Source: CAZSAT01 sp964604675 (GTDB taxonomy: Bacteria; Myxococcota_A; UBA796; CAJQPC01). Taken from it: a stretch of DNA of 18,996 bases. Location of the stretch: assembly GCA_964604675.1 (NCBI GenBank), contig CAZSAT010000129.1, positions 1-18,996 of the forward strand. Direction: 5' to 3'. The translations under genes were made by a program, and so were the position numbers. Below, piece after piece: positions 1 to 7,104 of the stretch (its first letter is position 1; each line of letters opens with the position of its first letter). Under the pieces are notes generated by a model. The model saw nothing but the letters and a program-made list of their open reading frames with translations. It did not search any database and was not told the origin of the DNA.

Positions 1-31
1 TCCGTCCAGACTTCGACGGGACGTAGACAGC

Positions 32-2032
32 ATGACCACACGCGCGGTCGGAATCGATCTCGGGACCACCTTCTCCGCCATCGCCCACGTCAACAAGCAC
101 GGCGTGCCGGAGATCCTGCACAACGCCGAAGGCGACCGCATCACGCCCTCGGTGATCCTGTTCGATGAGGACGAAGTCATCGTCGGGAACTACGCGAAGC
201 AGTCTGCCGTGGTCTACCCCGAACAGGTCGTCGAGTTCGTGAAGCGGCACATGGGCGACCGGGACTACCAGTTCGAGTACCGAGGCGAGAGCTACGATCC
301 GGAGCGGCTGTCGAGCTTCATCCTGGCCAAGCTCAAGCACGATGCGGAGCTTCGACTGGGCCACCGGATCGATCAGGCCGTGATCACGGTCCCGGCATAC
401 TTCGGAGACGCCCAACGTCAAGCCACCCTGCGTGCCGGCGAGCTGGCGGGCCTCCAGGTCCTGAAGCTGATCAACGAGCCCACCGCGGCCGCGTTCGCCT
501 ACGGCCTGAACAACATCGACAAGGCCCAGGGCGCCAAGATCCTGGTCTTCGACCTCGGCGGCGGAACCTTCGACGCGACCATCATCTCCATCGAGGGACG
601 GGACATCACGGTCATCGCCACCACCGGGGATCACCAGCTCGGCGGCAAGGACTGGGACGACGCGTTGATCAACCACGCGGCGCAGCAGTTCCAGGCCAAG
701 CACGGCCTCGACCCGCTCGACGACCCGGCCGCGTACCACGACCTGCGCCAGAAGTGCGTGTCGGCCAAGATCAGCCTGACACGGCGTCCGAAGGTCAACC
801 TGTTCTACGACTACGAGGGCAAGATCCTTCGGCTCGCCATCGACCGGCCCACCTTCGAGGACCTGACCGCGGGCCTGCTTCGGCGCTGTGAGGCGCTCAC
901 ACGGGACCTGCTCGACGACGCCAAGATGCACCCGGACGACATCTCGACGGTGCTGCTCGCGGGCGGGTCCACCCGCATGCCCATGGTGCGCGATCTGCTC
1001 AAGGGCATGTTCCGCCGCGCCCCCGCCACCGACATCAACCCCGACGAGTGCGTGGCGCTCGGTGCGGCGCTCACGGCGGCGTTGGAAGCGGCTCGCCTCT
1101 CGGGCGAACAATCCAGCATCGACATCCGCACCTACGACGTGACCTCCCACAGCCTCGGCATGGTGGTGTTCAAGGACGGGAGCCTGGCGAACTCGAAGAT
1201 CATCGAGCGAAACTCGCGCATTCCCTGCGAGCACACCCGAGACGACTACATCACCACACACGACGCGCAGACCACGATGGACCTGTGGCTCGTCCAGGGT
1301 GAGAACGCCGACCCGCTGGAGTGCAACGTGCTCGGGCACTTCGAGTTCTACGGAATCCCCTCCCGTGGTGCCGGCGAGTCGAGCCTGAGCGTGACCTACC
1401 GCTACAACGCCAACGGCATCGTCGAGGTGGAGGCCATGGATCTCCGCAGCGGTCAGACCCTCGCGCACCGGCTCGCCGCGGGCAACACCACGCTCGAGGA
1501 TCTCGCCAAGAACCGAGCCCCCATCCACATGGCGCTGATCATGGACTGCTCCGGCTCCATGTACGGGCAGGCCATCGACGACGCCAAGGGGGCTGCGCTC
1601 GCCTTCGTCGAGCGGTCGCTGCGTCCGGGGCGCCAGATCGCGGTCGTGGCCTTCCCGGGTGGCGTGCTGTCGCCACCGGTCAACGACCTCGACCGCCTCA
1701 AGACCGCCATCGCCCGGCTCACACCGATCGGCTCCACGCCGCTCGCTGGCGGCCTGCGGCAGGCCCGTGAGCTGCTCCGGCCGCGCGCCGGCGTGCAACG
1801 GGTCTTCGTCGTGATGACCGACGGGCACCCCGACGATCCGGACGAGACCGTGGCCGAGGCGCACCGGGTCCGCAGCTCGGGTGGTCGCATCGTCTCGATC
1901 GGGGTCGGACCGCAGGTCGATCAGGACTTCCTGCGCTCCCTGGCGAGCCGACCGCAGGACTACTACTTCTGCTCCGAGAGCGTCGAGCTCGAGGGCACCT
2001 TCATCAACCTGGCGACCGAACTGTCCAGCTAG
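32..2032 (+). CDS. Hsp70 (DnaK-like) ATPase with C-terminal vWA domain
   Basis: This 666-residue protein fuses an Hsp70 to a von Willebrand factor A domain. The ATPase half (about 1-355) has the phosphate-1 loop IDLGTT (8-13), Lys71 matching the DnaK catalytic lysine, NEPTAAA (148-154), phosphate-2 DLGGGTFD (174-181) and the adenosine motif GGSTRMP (311-317). A beta substrate-binding-like region follows (about 370-485). Where DnaK has its helical lid there is a vWA domain (about 497-660) with a complete MIDAS: DCSGS (505-509), Thr569 and Asp597. The inter-domain linker is polar (IRTY, 365-368) instead of the DnaK VLLL. Family knowledge predicts a cytosolic ATP-driven chaperone with a metal-dependent protein-binding module; the client is unknown. 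The ATG start gives a normal Hsp70 N-terminus, although no clear ribosome site is seen. A stop at 24-26 in another frame may end an upstream gene. It is followed after 18 nt by the GrpE-like gene. Confidence 0.93.
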   Translation: MTTRAVGIDLGTTFSAIAHVNKHGVPEILHNAEGDRITPSVILFDEDEVIVGNYAKQSAVVYPEQVVEFVKRHMGDRDYQFEYRGESYDPERLSSFILAKLKHDAELRLGHRIDQAVITVPAYFGDAQRQATLRAGELAGLQVLKLINEPTAAAFAYGLNNIDKAQGAKILVFDLGGGTFDATIISIEGRDITVIATTGDHQLGGKDWDDALINHAAQQFQAKHGLDPLDDPAAYHDLRQKCVSAKISLTRRPKVNLFYDYEGKILRLAIDRPTFEDLTAGLLRRCEALTRDLLDDAKMHPDDISTVLLAGGSTRMPMVRDLLKGMFRRAPATDINPDECVALGAALTAALEAARLSGEQSSIDIRTYDVTSHSLGMVVFKDGSLANSKIIERNSRIPCEHTRDDYITTHDAQTTMDLWLVQGENADPLECNVLGHFEFYGIPSRGAGESSLSVTYRYNANGIVEVEAMDLRSGQTLAHRLAAGNTTLEDLAKNRAPIHMALIMDCSGSMYGQAIDDAKGAALAFVERSLRPGRQIAVVAFPGGVLSPPVNDLDRLKTAIARLTPIGSTPLAGGLRQARELLRPRAGVQRVFVVMTDGHPDDPDETVAEAHRVRSSGGRIVSIGVGPQVDQDFLRSLASRPQDYYFCSESVELEGTFINLATELSS

Positions 2033-2050
2033 GCACCCCCAGGAGCACGT

Positions 2051-2557
2051 GTGGCTGACGTCACCCTGACGGACATCTCTGACAAGCTCGAGACCGTCGC
2101 CCAGGATCTGAGCGACCGTCGCGAGTCCGAGCGCACCCAGCAGCAGGCCTTCGACTCGCTGTATGAAGAGCTTCGCCAGTACAAGGACGACTTCATCTTC
2201 CAGGCCGAGAAGCCCCTGCTGCTCGATCTGTTGCTGTTCTATGACTCGCTGAACTGGTTCCAGGAGCAGCTGCTGAAGCAGCAGGTCGCCCAGGACGTCA
2301 TCGCCGACTCCTTCCAGTACTTGATCGACGAGTTCCTCGAGGTGCTCTACCGACGCGACGTCGTCCCGATGGAGGGTCGCGAGACCTTCGACCGCAAGAG
2401 CCAGAAGGCCGTGAAGGTGCTCGCCAGCGACGAGACCGGCCAGGACCAGCGCATCGCACAGGTGCTGAAGCGGGGCTTCGTGCGGGGTGAGCGCATCCTG
2501 CGCAGCGAGGAGGTCGTGATCTACCGAGACGGGGTGGGTGAACCTGGGGCGCGTTGA
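2051..2557 (+). CDS. GrpE-like nucleotide exchange factor
   Basis: This 168-residue protein resembles GrpE, the ADP-release factor of Hsp70s. Residues 7-100 are charged and helical, with a segment like the GrpE dimer helices (YKDDFIFQAEKPLLLDLLLF, 44-63). Residues 102-158 match the beta domain, including the pattern FDRKSQKAV (113-121), a conserved 'VLKRGF..GERILR' stretch (138-151) and a closing beta strand of Val and Ile. It is short for GrpE (about 190-200 residues is usual) and lacks the long acidic N-terminus. The start is GTG at 2051, with an AGGAG ribosome site at 2041-2045. Its stop overlaps the ATG of the second Hsp70 by one base (TGATG), so the two are probably translationally coupled. 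Placed between two Hsp70 genes, it could serve either or both. The family call is by pattern recognition and is fairly secure; partner choice is inference. Confidence 0.82.
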   Translation: MADVTLTDISDKLETVAQDLSDRRESERTQQQAFDSLYEELRQYKDDFIFQAEKPLLLDLLLFYDSLNWFQEQLLKQQVAQDVIADSFQYLIDEFLEVLYRRDVVPMEGRETFDRKSQKAVKVLASDETGQDQRIAQVLKRGFVRGERILRSEEVVIYRDGVGEPGAR

Positions 2558-4230
2558 TGGCGGAAGAGACCCCCATCATCCTCGGCATCGATCTCGGAAC
2601 CACGTACTCGGCCATGGCCTATGTGGACCGGTACGGCAAGCCCAACATCCTGCCGAACGCCGACGGTCACGCCACCACGCCATCGGCCATCTACTTCTAC
2701 GACAAGGGCGAGTGCGTCGTCGGCCAGGAAGCCGTGAAGATGAGCGTCGTGGACCCCGGCAACGTGGTGCAGTTCATCAAGCGCGCGATGGGCGACACCG
2801 ACTACGTGCTGGAGTTCCACGAGCAGCCGTACACGCCTCAGGAGCTGAGCGCCTTCATCCTGAAGAAGCTCAAGGAAGATGCCGAGGAGGCCCTCGGGCT
2901 CGACGTGGCACAGGCCGTGATCACGGTGCCGGCGTACTTCAACGCCGCGCAGCGCGCCGCGACGGCCCAGGCGGCTCGCATCGCAGGCTTGAAGGCGCTC
3001 TCCATCTTGAACGAGCCCACGGCCGCCGCGATCGCGCTCGCGATGGACAAGCTCGGCGGCAAGCACCGCATGATGGTGTTCGACCTCGGCGGCGGCACCT
3101 TCGATGTTACCGTGATGGAGATCAATGGGACCGAGCTTCGCACCATCGCGAGCGACGGAAACGCCGAGCTCGGGGGGAAGGACTGGGACGACCGGCTGGT
3201 CAACCACGTCGCCGAGCGCTTCGTCGAGCTCTACGACGGCCTGGACCCGCGCGACGAGCCCCGCCCCTACCAGGAGCTCTACGAGCGCTGCCTGATGGCC
3301 AAGATCGCCTTGTCCAGCAAGCCGCGAGCCGCGATTCCAGTCACCTACCAGGGCAAGCGTGCCGCGATCAAGGTCACCCGAGAGGAGTTCCAGGGGCTCT
3401 GCCAGGACCTGGTCGACCAGTGCGAGACCACGTGCACCATCGTGCTCGAGAAGGCCGGGTTCGGCTGGGGGGACCTGGACGAGGTCCTGCTCGTGGGCGG
3501 GTCCACCCGCATGCCCATGATCCGGCACCTGCTCGCCTCACGTTCGGGCTGGGCGCACTTTCGCGACATCAACCCGGATGAGTGCGTCGCCTTGGGCGCT
3601 TCGCTCGCGGCGGTCTTTCGTCACCAGTCCGACCACCCGGCGCTCAAGTCCTACCGGGACGAGGTGCTGTCGCGCGCCGGCATGGCGGGGTCGGGCGCTC
3701 CCATCATCGACCTGGGTGACGAGGTCGTCGCGGACGACGAGTCGGACGCCGATCAGGATCCCTGGAGTCACGGCGAGTACTCCGCCTACGGCGCCGGGCT
3801 CCCGCTCGTCGACATCCAGGACGTCTGCACCCACCCGCTCGGTGTGGTGGTCCTGGATCGGAAGCACAACGAGCGCGTGGTGAACCTCATCCGCGAGCAC
3901 ACCGCTCTGCCCTGCGAGAAGCGGTCTCGATTCGCCTACGCGTACGACAACATGACCGCGGTGCGCGTGCAGGTGACCGAGGGCGCGGGGCTGGTGCCCG
4001 AAGACGTCACCGTGATCGGTGATCTCGTGCTCGACAAGCTGCCGCCTCGACCGCGCGGCACGCCGATCGAGGTCGTCTACCGCTACACCGCCGACAACCT
4101 CCTGGAGGTCGACGTCATCGACGTGGAGACCAAGGCGGTCCGCCGCGGCGCCATTCGGATGCGGGGCGGCCTGGACGAGCAAGCGCTCACCGAGGCCGAG
4201 TCCCGCATGCAACAGGCTCGACTACACTGA
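2557..4230 (+). CDS. Hsp70 family protein with short lid
   Basis: This 557-residue Hsp70 has a complete ATPase domain (about 5-355): IDLGTT (11-16), Lys75 equivalent to the DnaK catalytic lysine, NEPTAAA (152-158), DLGGGTFD (176-183) and GGSTRMP (314-320). An acidic, probably flexible insert (about 360-415, rich in Asp and Glu) precedes a beta substrate-binding-like region (about 418-535). Only about 20 residues follow it, so the helical lid of DnaK is essentially missing. The linker region reads VDIQDVCTHPLG (418-429) rather than the DnaK VLLLDVTPLSLG. ATG at 2557 is preferred over an in-frame TTG at 2554, because it overlaps the stop of the GrpE-like gene by one base. It is a paralogue of the vWA-linked Hsp70 upstream, with long stretches of near-identical motifs. 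It presumably works in the cytosol with the neighbouring GrpE-like and J-like proteins; the client is unknown. Confidence 0.93.
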   Translation: MAEETPIILGIDLGTTYSAMAYVDRYGKPNILPNADGHATTPSAIYFYDKGECVVGQEAVKMSVVDPGNVVQFIKRAMGDTDYVLEFHEQPYTPQELSAFILKKLKEDAEEALGLDVAQAVITVPAYFNAAQRAATAQAARIAGLKALSILNEPTAAAIALAMDKLGGKHRMMVFDLGGGTFDVTVMEINGTELRTIASDGNAELGGKDWDDRLVNHVAERFVELYDGLDPRDEPRPYQELYERCLMAKIALSSKPRAAIPVTYQGKRAAIKVTREEFQGLCQDLVDQCETTCTIVLEKAGFGWGDLDEVLLVGGSTRMPMIRHLLASRSGWAHFRDINPDECVALGASLAAVFRHQSDHPALKSYRDEVLSRAGMAGSGAPIIDLGDEVVADDESDADQDPWSHGEYSAYGAGLPLVDIQDVCTHPLGVVVLDRKHNERVVNLIREHTALPCEKRSRFAYAYDNMTAVRVQVTEGAGLVPEDVTVIGDLVLDKLPPRPRGTPIEVVYRYTADNLLEVDVIDVETKAVRRGAIRMRGGLDEQALTEAESRMQQARLH

Positions 4231-4273
4231 CTTCCGGGGGTAGAGAAGCCTGTGATTCCGCGTCCGGGGACAG

Positions 4274-6154
4274 ATGCAAGCTCGTGATCTGGAGCTGATC
4301 GACAGCTTCCTCGTGCAGGTCGGCAAGATGTCGCTGCTCGAGTACTACGGGCTGGACGACTCCGCGCCGAAACCGGCCGCAGAGGCTGCGATCAAGAAGC
4401 GGCGCGGCTGGGCGCAGGGCCAGCAGGCGAACCCGAAGTACCGCAGCGAGGCGATGTGGCTGATCAAGCACAACGGCCTGGTGCGACGTGCGCTCCTGGA
4501 CGAGCGCAAGGCCTACCTGGATCACTGCGGAAGCAAACACGTCGACGCTGGTCTCGCCCAGCTCACGCCCTTCTTGGAGGGCGCGCTCGCGGCCGGTTCC
4601 CTGACCGAGTCCGCGGAGCAGGCCGTACGGGAGAAGGCCGACGCCCTGGGCCTTCCCGAGCACCTGGTGACCGCCCACATCGACCGGCTCGTCGAAGCCG
4701 CCGGCGTCACCAGGCAGAGCGCGCAACAGGCCGGCCCAGACAGCTCCTTCGTCGACTTCTACGCGCTCTTGGACCTGCCCCCCTCGTCCTCCTTCGAGGA
4801 CATCGAGCGAGCCCATCGGCAGAAGTACCGCTGGGCGCGCAACCTGCGGGACAAGCAGCGCGCCGGCGCCATCTACCAGGAGCTGGACCAGGCCTGGCGG
4901 GTCTTGAAGGATCCCGCCCACCGCCGCCGCTACGACGCAGACTATGCGCGTCGAAAGAGCGAGCCAGAGGATGGCTGGACCGAGGACGACGCCGAGCGGA
5001 ACCGACCGCCCCAGCGCGACACGTCCAGTGAGCCCACGGTGCGGATGAAGCCCTTGGACGCGAGCGCGCTGTCGAAGGGCGTCGGGTTCGCGGGCGTCGA
5101 CGCGCCCTCGGAGACCAGGGCGCCCAAGCCGCCGGAGAACATCTCGAAGCGCACGCTCGGCCTGTCGCAGGGGTCCAGCACGCGCGGCAAGAAGCGTCCA
5201 CGGCTGGCCGTGGCGAGCCCGGAGCTCGTGCAGATCAAGGCACGCCGCGCCACTGTCGAGCGCCGAATCGTCGTGAAGAACACCGGCCGTGGCCGGATGC
5301 CCGGCCGGGTCGCGAGCGATCGAGACTGGCTGGAGATCGATCGGGCACGGCTCGACCCCGACGCTCTCGAGCAGGAGATCACGGTCACCATCCAGCCGAG
5401 CCGCATGCCGCGCTCGAAGTCCGTGGCACTGGTCACGGTGGTCACCGACCATGGTGAGCGTCGGGCCATCACCTTCCGTGTGGAGCGGCAGCCACTCGCC
5501 ATGCCTGCGTTCCTCGTGGCCGGCGGCATCGCCGCCGCCCTGCTCGCCGCGCAGCTCACGGGCGTGCTCGACCAGCTCCCGTTGGGCGAGCGTGCACCCG
5601 ACGAGGTCGGCTCGACCGCGCTCGAGGTGGTGGTCGACCCATCGGCCGACAACATCCGGGTCAACGGCTACACCCAGGCGGCCGGCAGCTTCGTCCGCAT
5701 GGAGAGCGGGTTTCCGATCGGAACCAGCTTCGAGCTGAGCGTCGAGAAGGAGCACTTCGAGCCCTACTCGGGCGACATCACGGTCGAGCCCGGCAAGACC
5801 CGTCGCGTCGAGATCTCGCTGCAGCTGGGGTCGGTGCCCGTGTGGGATCCACCCGAGACCGCAGTGGCTGCCGAGATGGACGATCGCCGGGCCAAGGCTT
5901 CGATTGCGGAGCGCGGCGCCAAGCTCGAGGCGTGCTTCGCCAGCGCCGGGGTGGACGTCGCCTCCCTGGACGTCGAGGTCACGGTCGGCAACATGGGCGC
6001 GGTCGAAGGGCTCCGGCGGCTTGGCTCGACCGAAGCCACGCCGGACGACGAGCTCTGGCGTTGCCTCGCGCGGCAGCTCCTGGCGGTTCAGTTTCAGGTG
6101 CTCCAGGGGGACTACGCCCGCTTCGTGCAGCGGATCTCGGCCGGTCCCAGCTGA
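4274..6154 (+). CDS. Membrane protein with two HPD-less J-like domains, PEGA-like and AgmX/PglI-like domains
   Basis: This is a 626-residue mosaic. Residues 20-85 and 158-226 both look like DnaJ J domains (FYALLDLPPSSS at 162-173; AWRVLKDPAHRRRYD at 207-221), but neither carries the HPD tripeptide that stimulates Hsp70; WAQG and WARN lie near that place. A charged, low-complexity linker (225-310) leads to a beta-rich, BACON or Ig-like segment (313-405). A hydrophobic span follows (about 409-427), then a PEGA-like domain (448-517) and a tail like the AgmX/PglI C-terminal domain with cysteines 554 and 597 (535-622). Inferred topology puts the J-like half in the cytosol and the PEGA and Cys domains outside. 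ATG 4274 is the only start before an upstream in-frame stop (4253-4255). The stop overlaps the next ATG by one base. It could be a membrane adaptor that recruits the Hsp70s encoded just upstream. Confidence 0.85.
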   Translation: MQARDLELIDSFLVQVGKMSLLEYYGLDDSAPKPAAEAAIKKRRGWAQGQQANPKYRSEAMWLIKHNGLVRRALLDERKAYLDHCGSKHVDAGLAQLTPFLEGALAAGSLTESAEQAVREKADALGLPEHLVTAHIDRLVEAAGVTRQSAQQAGPDSSFVDFYALLDLPPSSSFEDIERAHRQKYRWARNLRDKQRAGAIYQELDQAWRVLKDPAHRRRYDADYARRKSEPEDGWTEDDAERNRPPQRDTSSEPTVRMKPLDASALSKGVGFAGVDAPSETRAPKPPENISKRTLGLSQGSSTRGKKRPRLAVASPELVQIKARRATVERRIVVKNTGRGRMPGRVASDRDWLEIDRARLDPDALEQEITVTIQPSRMPRSKSVALVTVVTDHGERRAITFRVERQPLAMPAFLVAGGIAAALLAAQLTGVLDQLPLGERAPDEVGSTALEVVVDPSADNIRVNGYTQAAGSFVRMESGFPIGTSFELSVEKEHFEPYSGDITVEPGKTRRVEISLQLGSVPVWDPPETAVAAEMDDRRAKASIAERGAKLEACFASAGVDVASLDVEVTVGNMGAVEGLRRLGSTEATPDDELWRCLARQLLAVQFQVLQGDYARFVQRISAGPS

Positions 6155-6966
6155 TGTCCGTCGAGCGAGAGGCGGTCGTCGACGCCATCGAAGCCGCGTT
6201 GAGCACCGGCGATCCGGTCGAGGCCGAGCGTGTCTGTCGGGCCTGGTTGACCGCGTCCGGCGAGGACGCCGGGCTCCGCTTCCTGCTCGGTGACGCCCTC
6301 CGGGACCAGGGCCGCCTCGACGAGGCGGAGGGCACCTACCGCGCCGTGGTGCTGCAGGAGCCCTCCATGGCGGAGGCTTGGGGCGCGCTCGGCACGACCT
6401 TGATGCTGCAGCTTCGCTGGGACGAGGCCGGGCGGGCGGCCAGCCGAGCCATCCGCGAGGAGAGCGGACACCCCGAGGGCTGCTGGGTACGTGCGGTGCT
6501 GCGTGAGCGGCGGGGTGACCATGAGGGCGCCCGTCGGGACTACCTGAGAGCGGCGCTCGCTGAGCCGGTCGCCTACCCTGCCCCCGTCCCACTCGACGAC
6601 GACACCGTCGAAGAGGTCGTCTCCACGGCTCTGATGGAGCTGCACCCGACCCTGCGCGACTACCTCGCGTCGGTGCCGATCCTGCTCGACGAGGTGCCTT
6701 CCGACGAGGTCCTGCGCGAGTACGACCCACCGGCCTTCCCCACCGAGATGCTCGGCTACTTCTCCGGCGCGAGCCTGATGGAGAGGAGCCTGGAGGATCC
6801 CTGGTCGCAGCTCCCGGGCTCCATCGTGTTGTTCCGCTGCAACCTCCAGCGCCTCGCCAGCGACCACGCCCGCCTCGTGGAGGAGCTCCGCATCACGATC
6901 CTGCACGAGGTCGGCCACTTCCTGGGCCTCGACGAGCACGATCTTGAGCAACGCGGGCTCGATTGA
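6154..6966 (+). CDS. TPR protein with zincin-type metallopeptidase domain
   Basis: This 270-residue protein begins with three or so TPR-like helical repeats (about 5-135; for example LRFLLGDALRDQGRLDEAEG, 41-60). It ends with a compact peptidase domain of the zincin_1 (DUF1025) type (about 155-270). The zinc-site motif HEVGHFLGLDE is at 251-261, with His251, Glu252 and His255 and a probable third ligand at Asp260 or Glu261. The stretch LGYFSGASLMERS (200-212) and the segment after it also match this family. There is no signal peptide, so it probably acts in the cytosol. The substrate of this family is unknown to me. ATG 6154 overlaps the stop of the J-like gene by one base and is chosen over the longer open frame, which runs back inside that gene. 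The context suggests it handles proteins delivered by the adjacent chaperones; that is inference. Confidence 0.85.
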   Translation: MSVEREAVVDAIEAALSTGDPVEAERVCRAWLTASGEDAGLRFLLGDALRDQGRLDEAEGTYRAVVLQEPSMAEAWGALGTTLMLQLRWDEAGRAASRAIREESGHPEGCWVRAVLRERRGDHEGARRDYLRAALAEPVAYPAPVPLDDDTVEEVVSTALMELHPTLRDYLASVPILLDEVPSDEVLREYDPPAFPTEMLGYFSGASLMERSLEDPWSQLPGSIVLFRCNLQRLASDHARLVEELRITILHEVGHFLGLDEHDLEQRGLD

Positions 6967-6990
6967 CGGCGTCTGGCCGCACCGTTAAAC
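6963..6990 (+). promoter_or_regulatory. Probable promoter of tRNA-Ala
   Basis: TTGACG (6963-6968) matches the sigma70 -35 box at five of six positions and overlaps the stop codon of the metallopeptidase gene. After 16 bases comes TTAAAC (6985-6990), a weak -10 box. A GC-rich discriminator CTCGCCACC (6991-6999) lies between it and the mature tRNA end at 7003. Spacing fits transcription starting a few bases before the tRNA. The -10 is a poor match, so confidence is moderate. Confidence 0.45.
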
Positions 6991-7002
6991 CTCGCCACCT
7001 TC

Positions 7003-7078
7003 GGGGGAGTAGCTCAGCTGGGAGAGCACAGCGTTCGCAACGCTGGGGTCGGGGGTTCGAGTCCCCTCTCCTCCACCA
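7003..7078 (+). tRNA. tRNA-Ala (anticodon CGC)
   Basis: The 76-base cloverleaf is complete. The acceptor stem is GGGGGAG (7003-7009) paired with CTCCTCC (7068-7074). The D stem is GCTC/GAGC (7012-7015, 7024-7027). The anticodon stem is CAGCG/CGCTG (7029-7033, 7041-7045) around the loop TTCGCAA. The T stem is GGGGG/CCCCT around TTCGAGT (7056-7062). Anticodon CGC is at 7036-7038 and reads GCG codons. The acceptor carries the G3:U70 wobble pair, the identity mark recognised by alanyl-tRNA synthetase, which confirms the amino acid. CCA is encoded (7076-7078). Confidence 0.97.
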
Positions 7079-7080
7079 CT

Positions 7081-7102
7081 GCGGGAGCCTTCGGGCTCCC
7101 GC
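7081..7102 (+). terminator. Hairpin terminator after tRNA-Ala
   Basis: A perfect 9-bp stem (GCGGGAGCC and GGCTCCCGC) closes a TTCG tetraloop three bases after the tRNA CCA end. Only a short T-rich tail (TTCTACT) follows on the + strand, so it may be a weak intrinsic terminator or a processing and stability hairpin. The - strand glycosyltransferase gene ends at 7105, so the same hairpin lies just beyond its stop and may serve both directions. Confidence 0.75.
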
Positions 7103-7104
7103 TT

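Noticed and set aside
3..26. Possible last codons of an upstream gene ending at a TAG (24-26)
   Set aside because: Eight codons are too few to support a gene call.
4187..6730. A long open frame (847 codons) on the - strand
   Set aside because: It lies opposite the J-like and metallopeptidase genes, is Arg/Pro/Gly-rich without domains, and is a GC-bias shadow.
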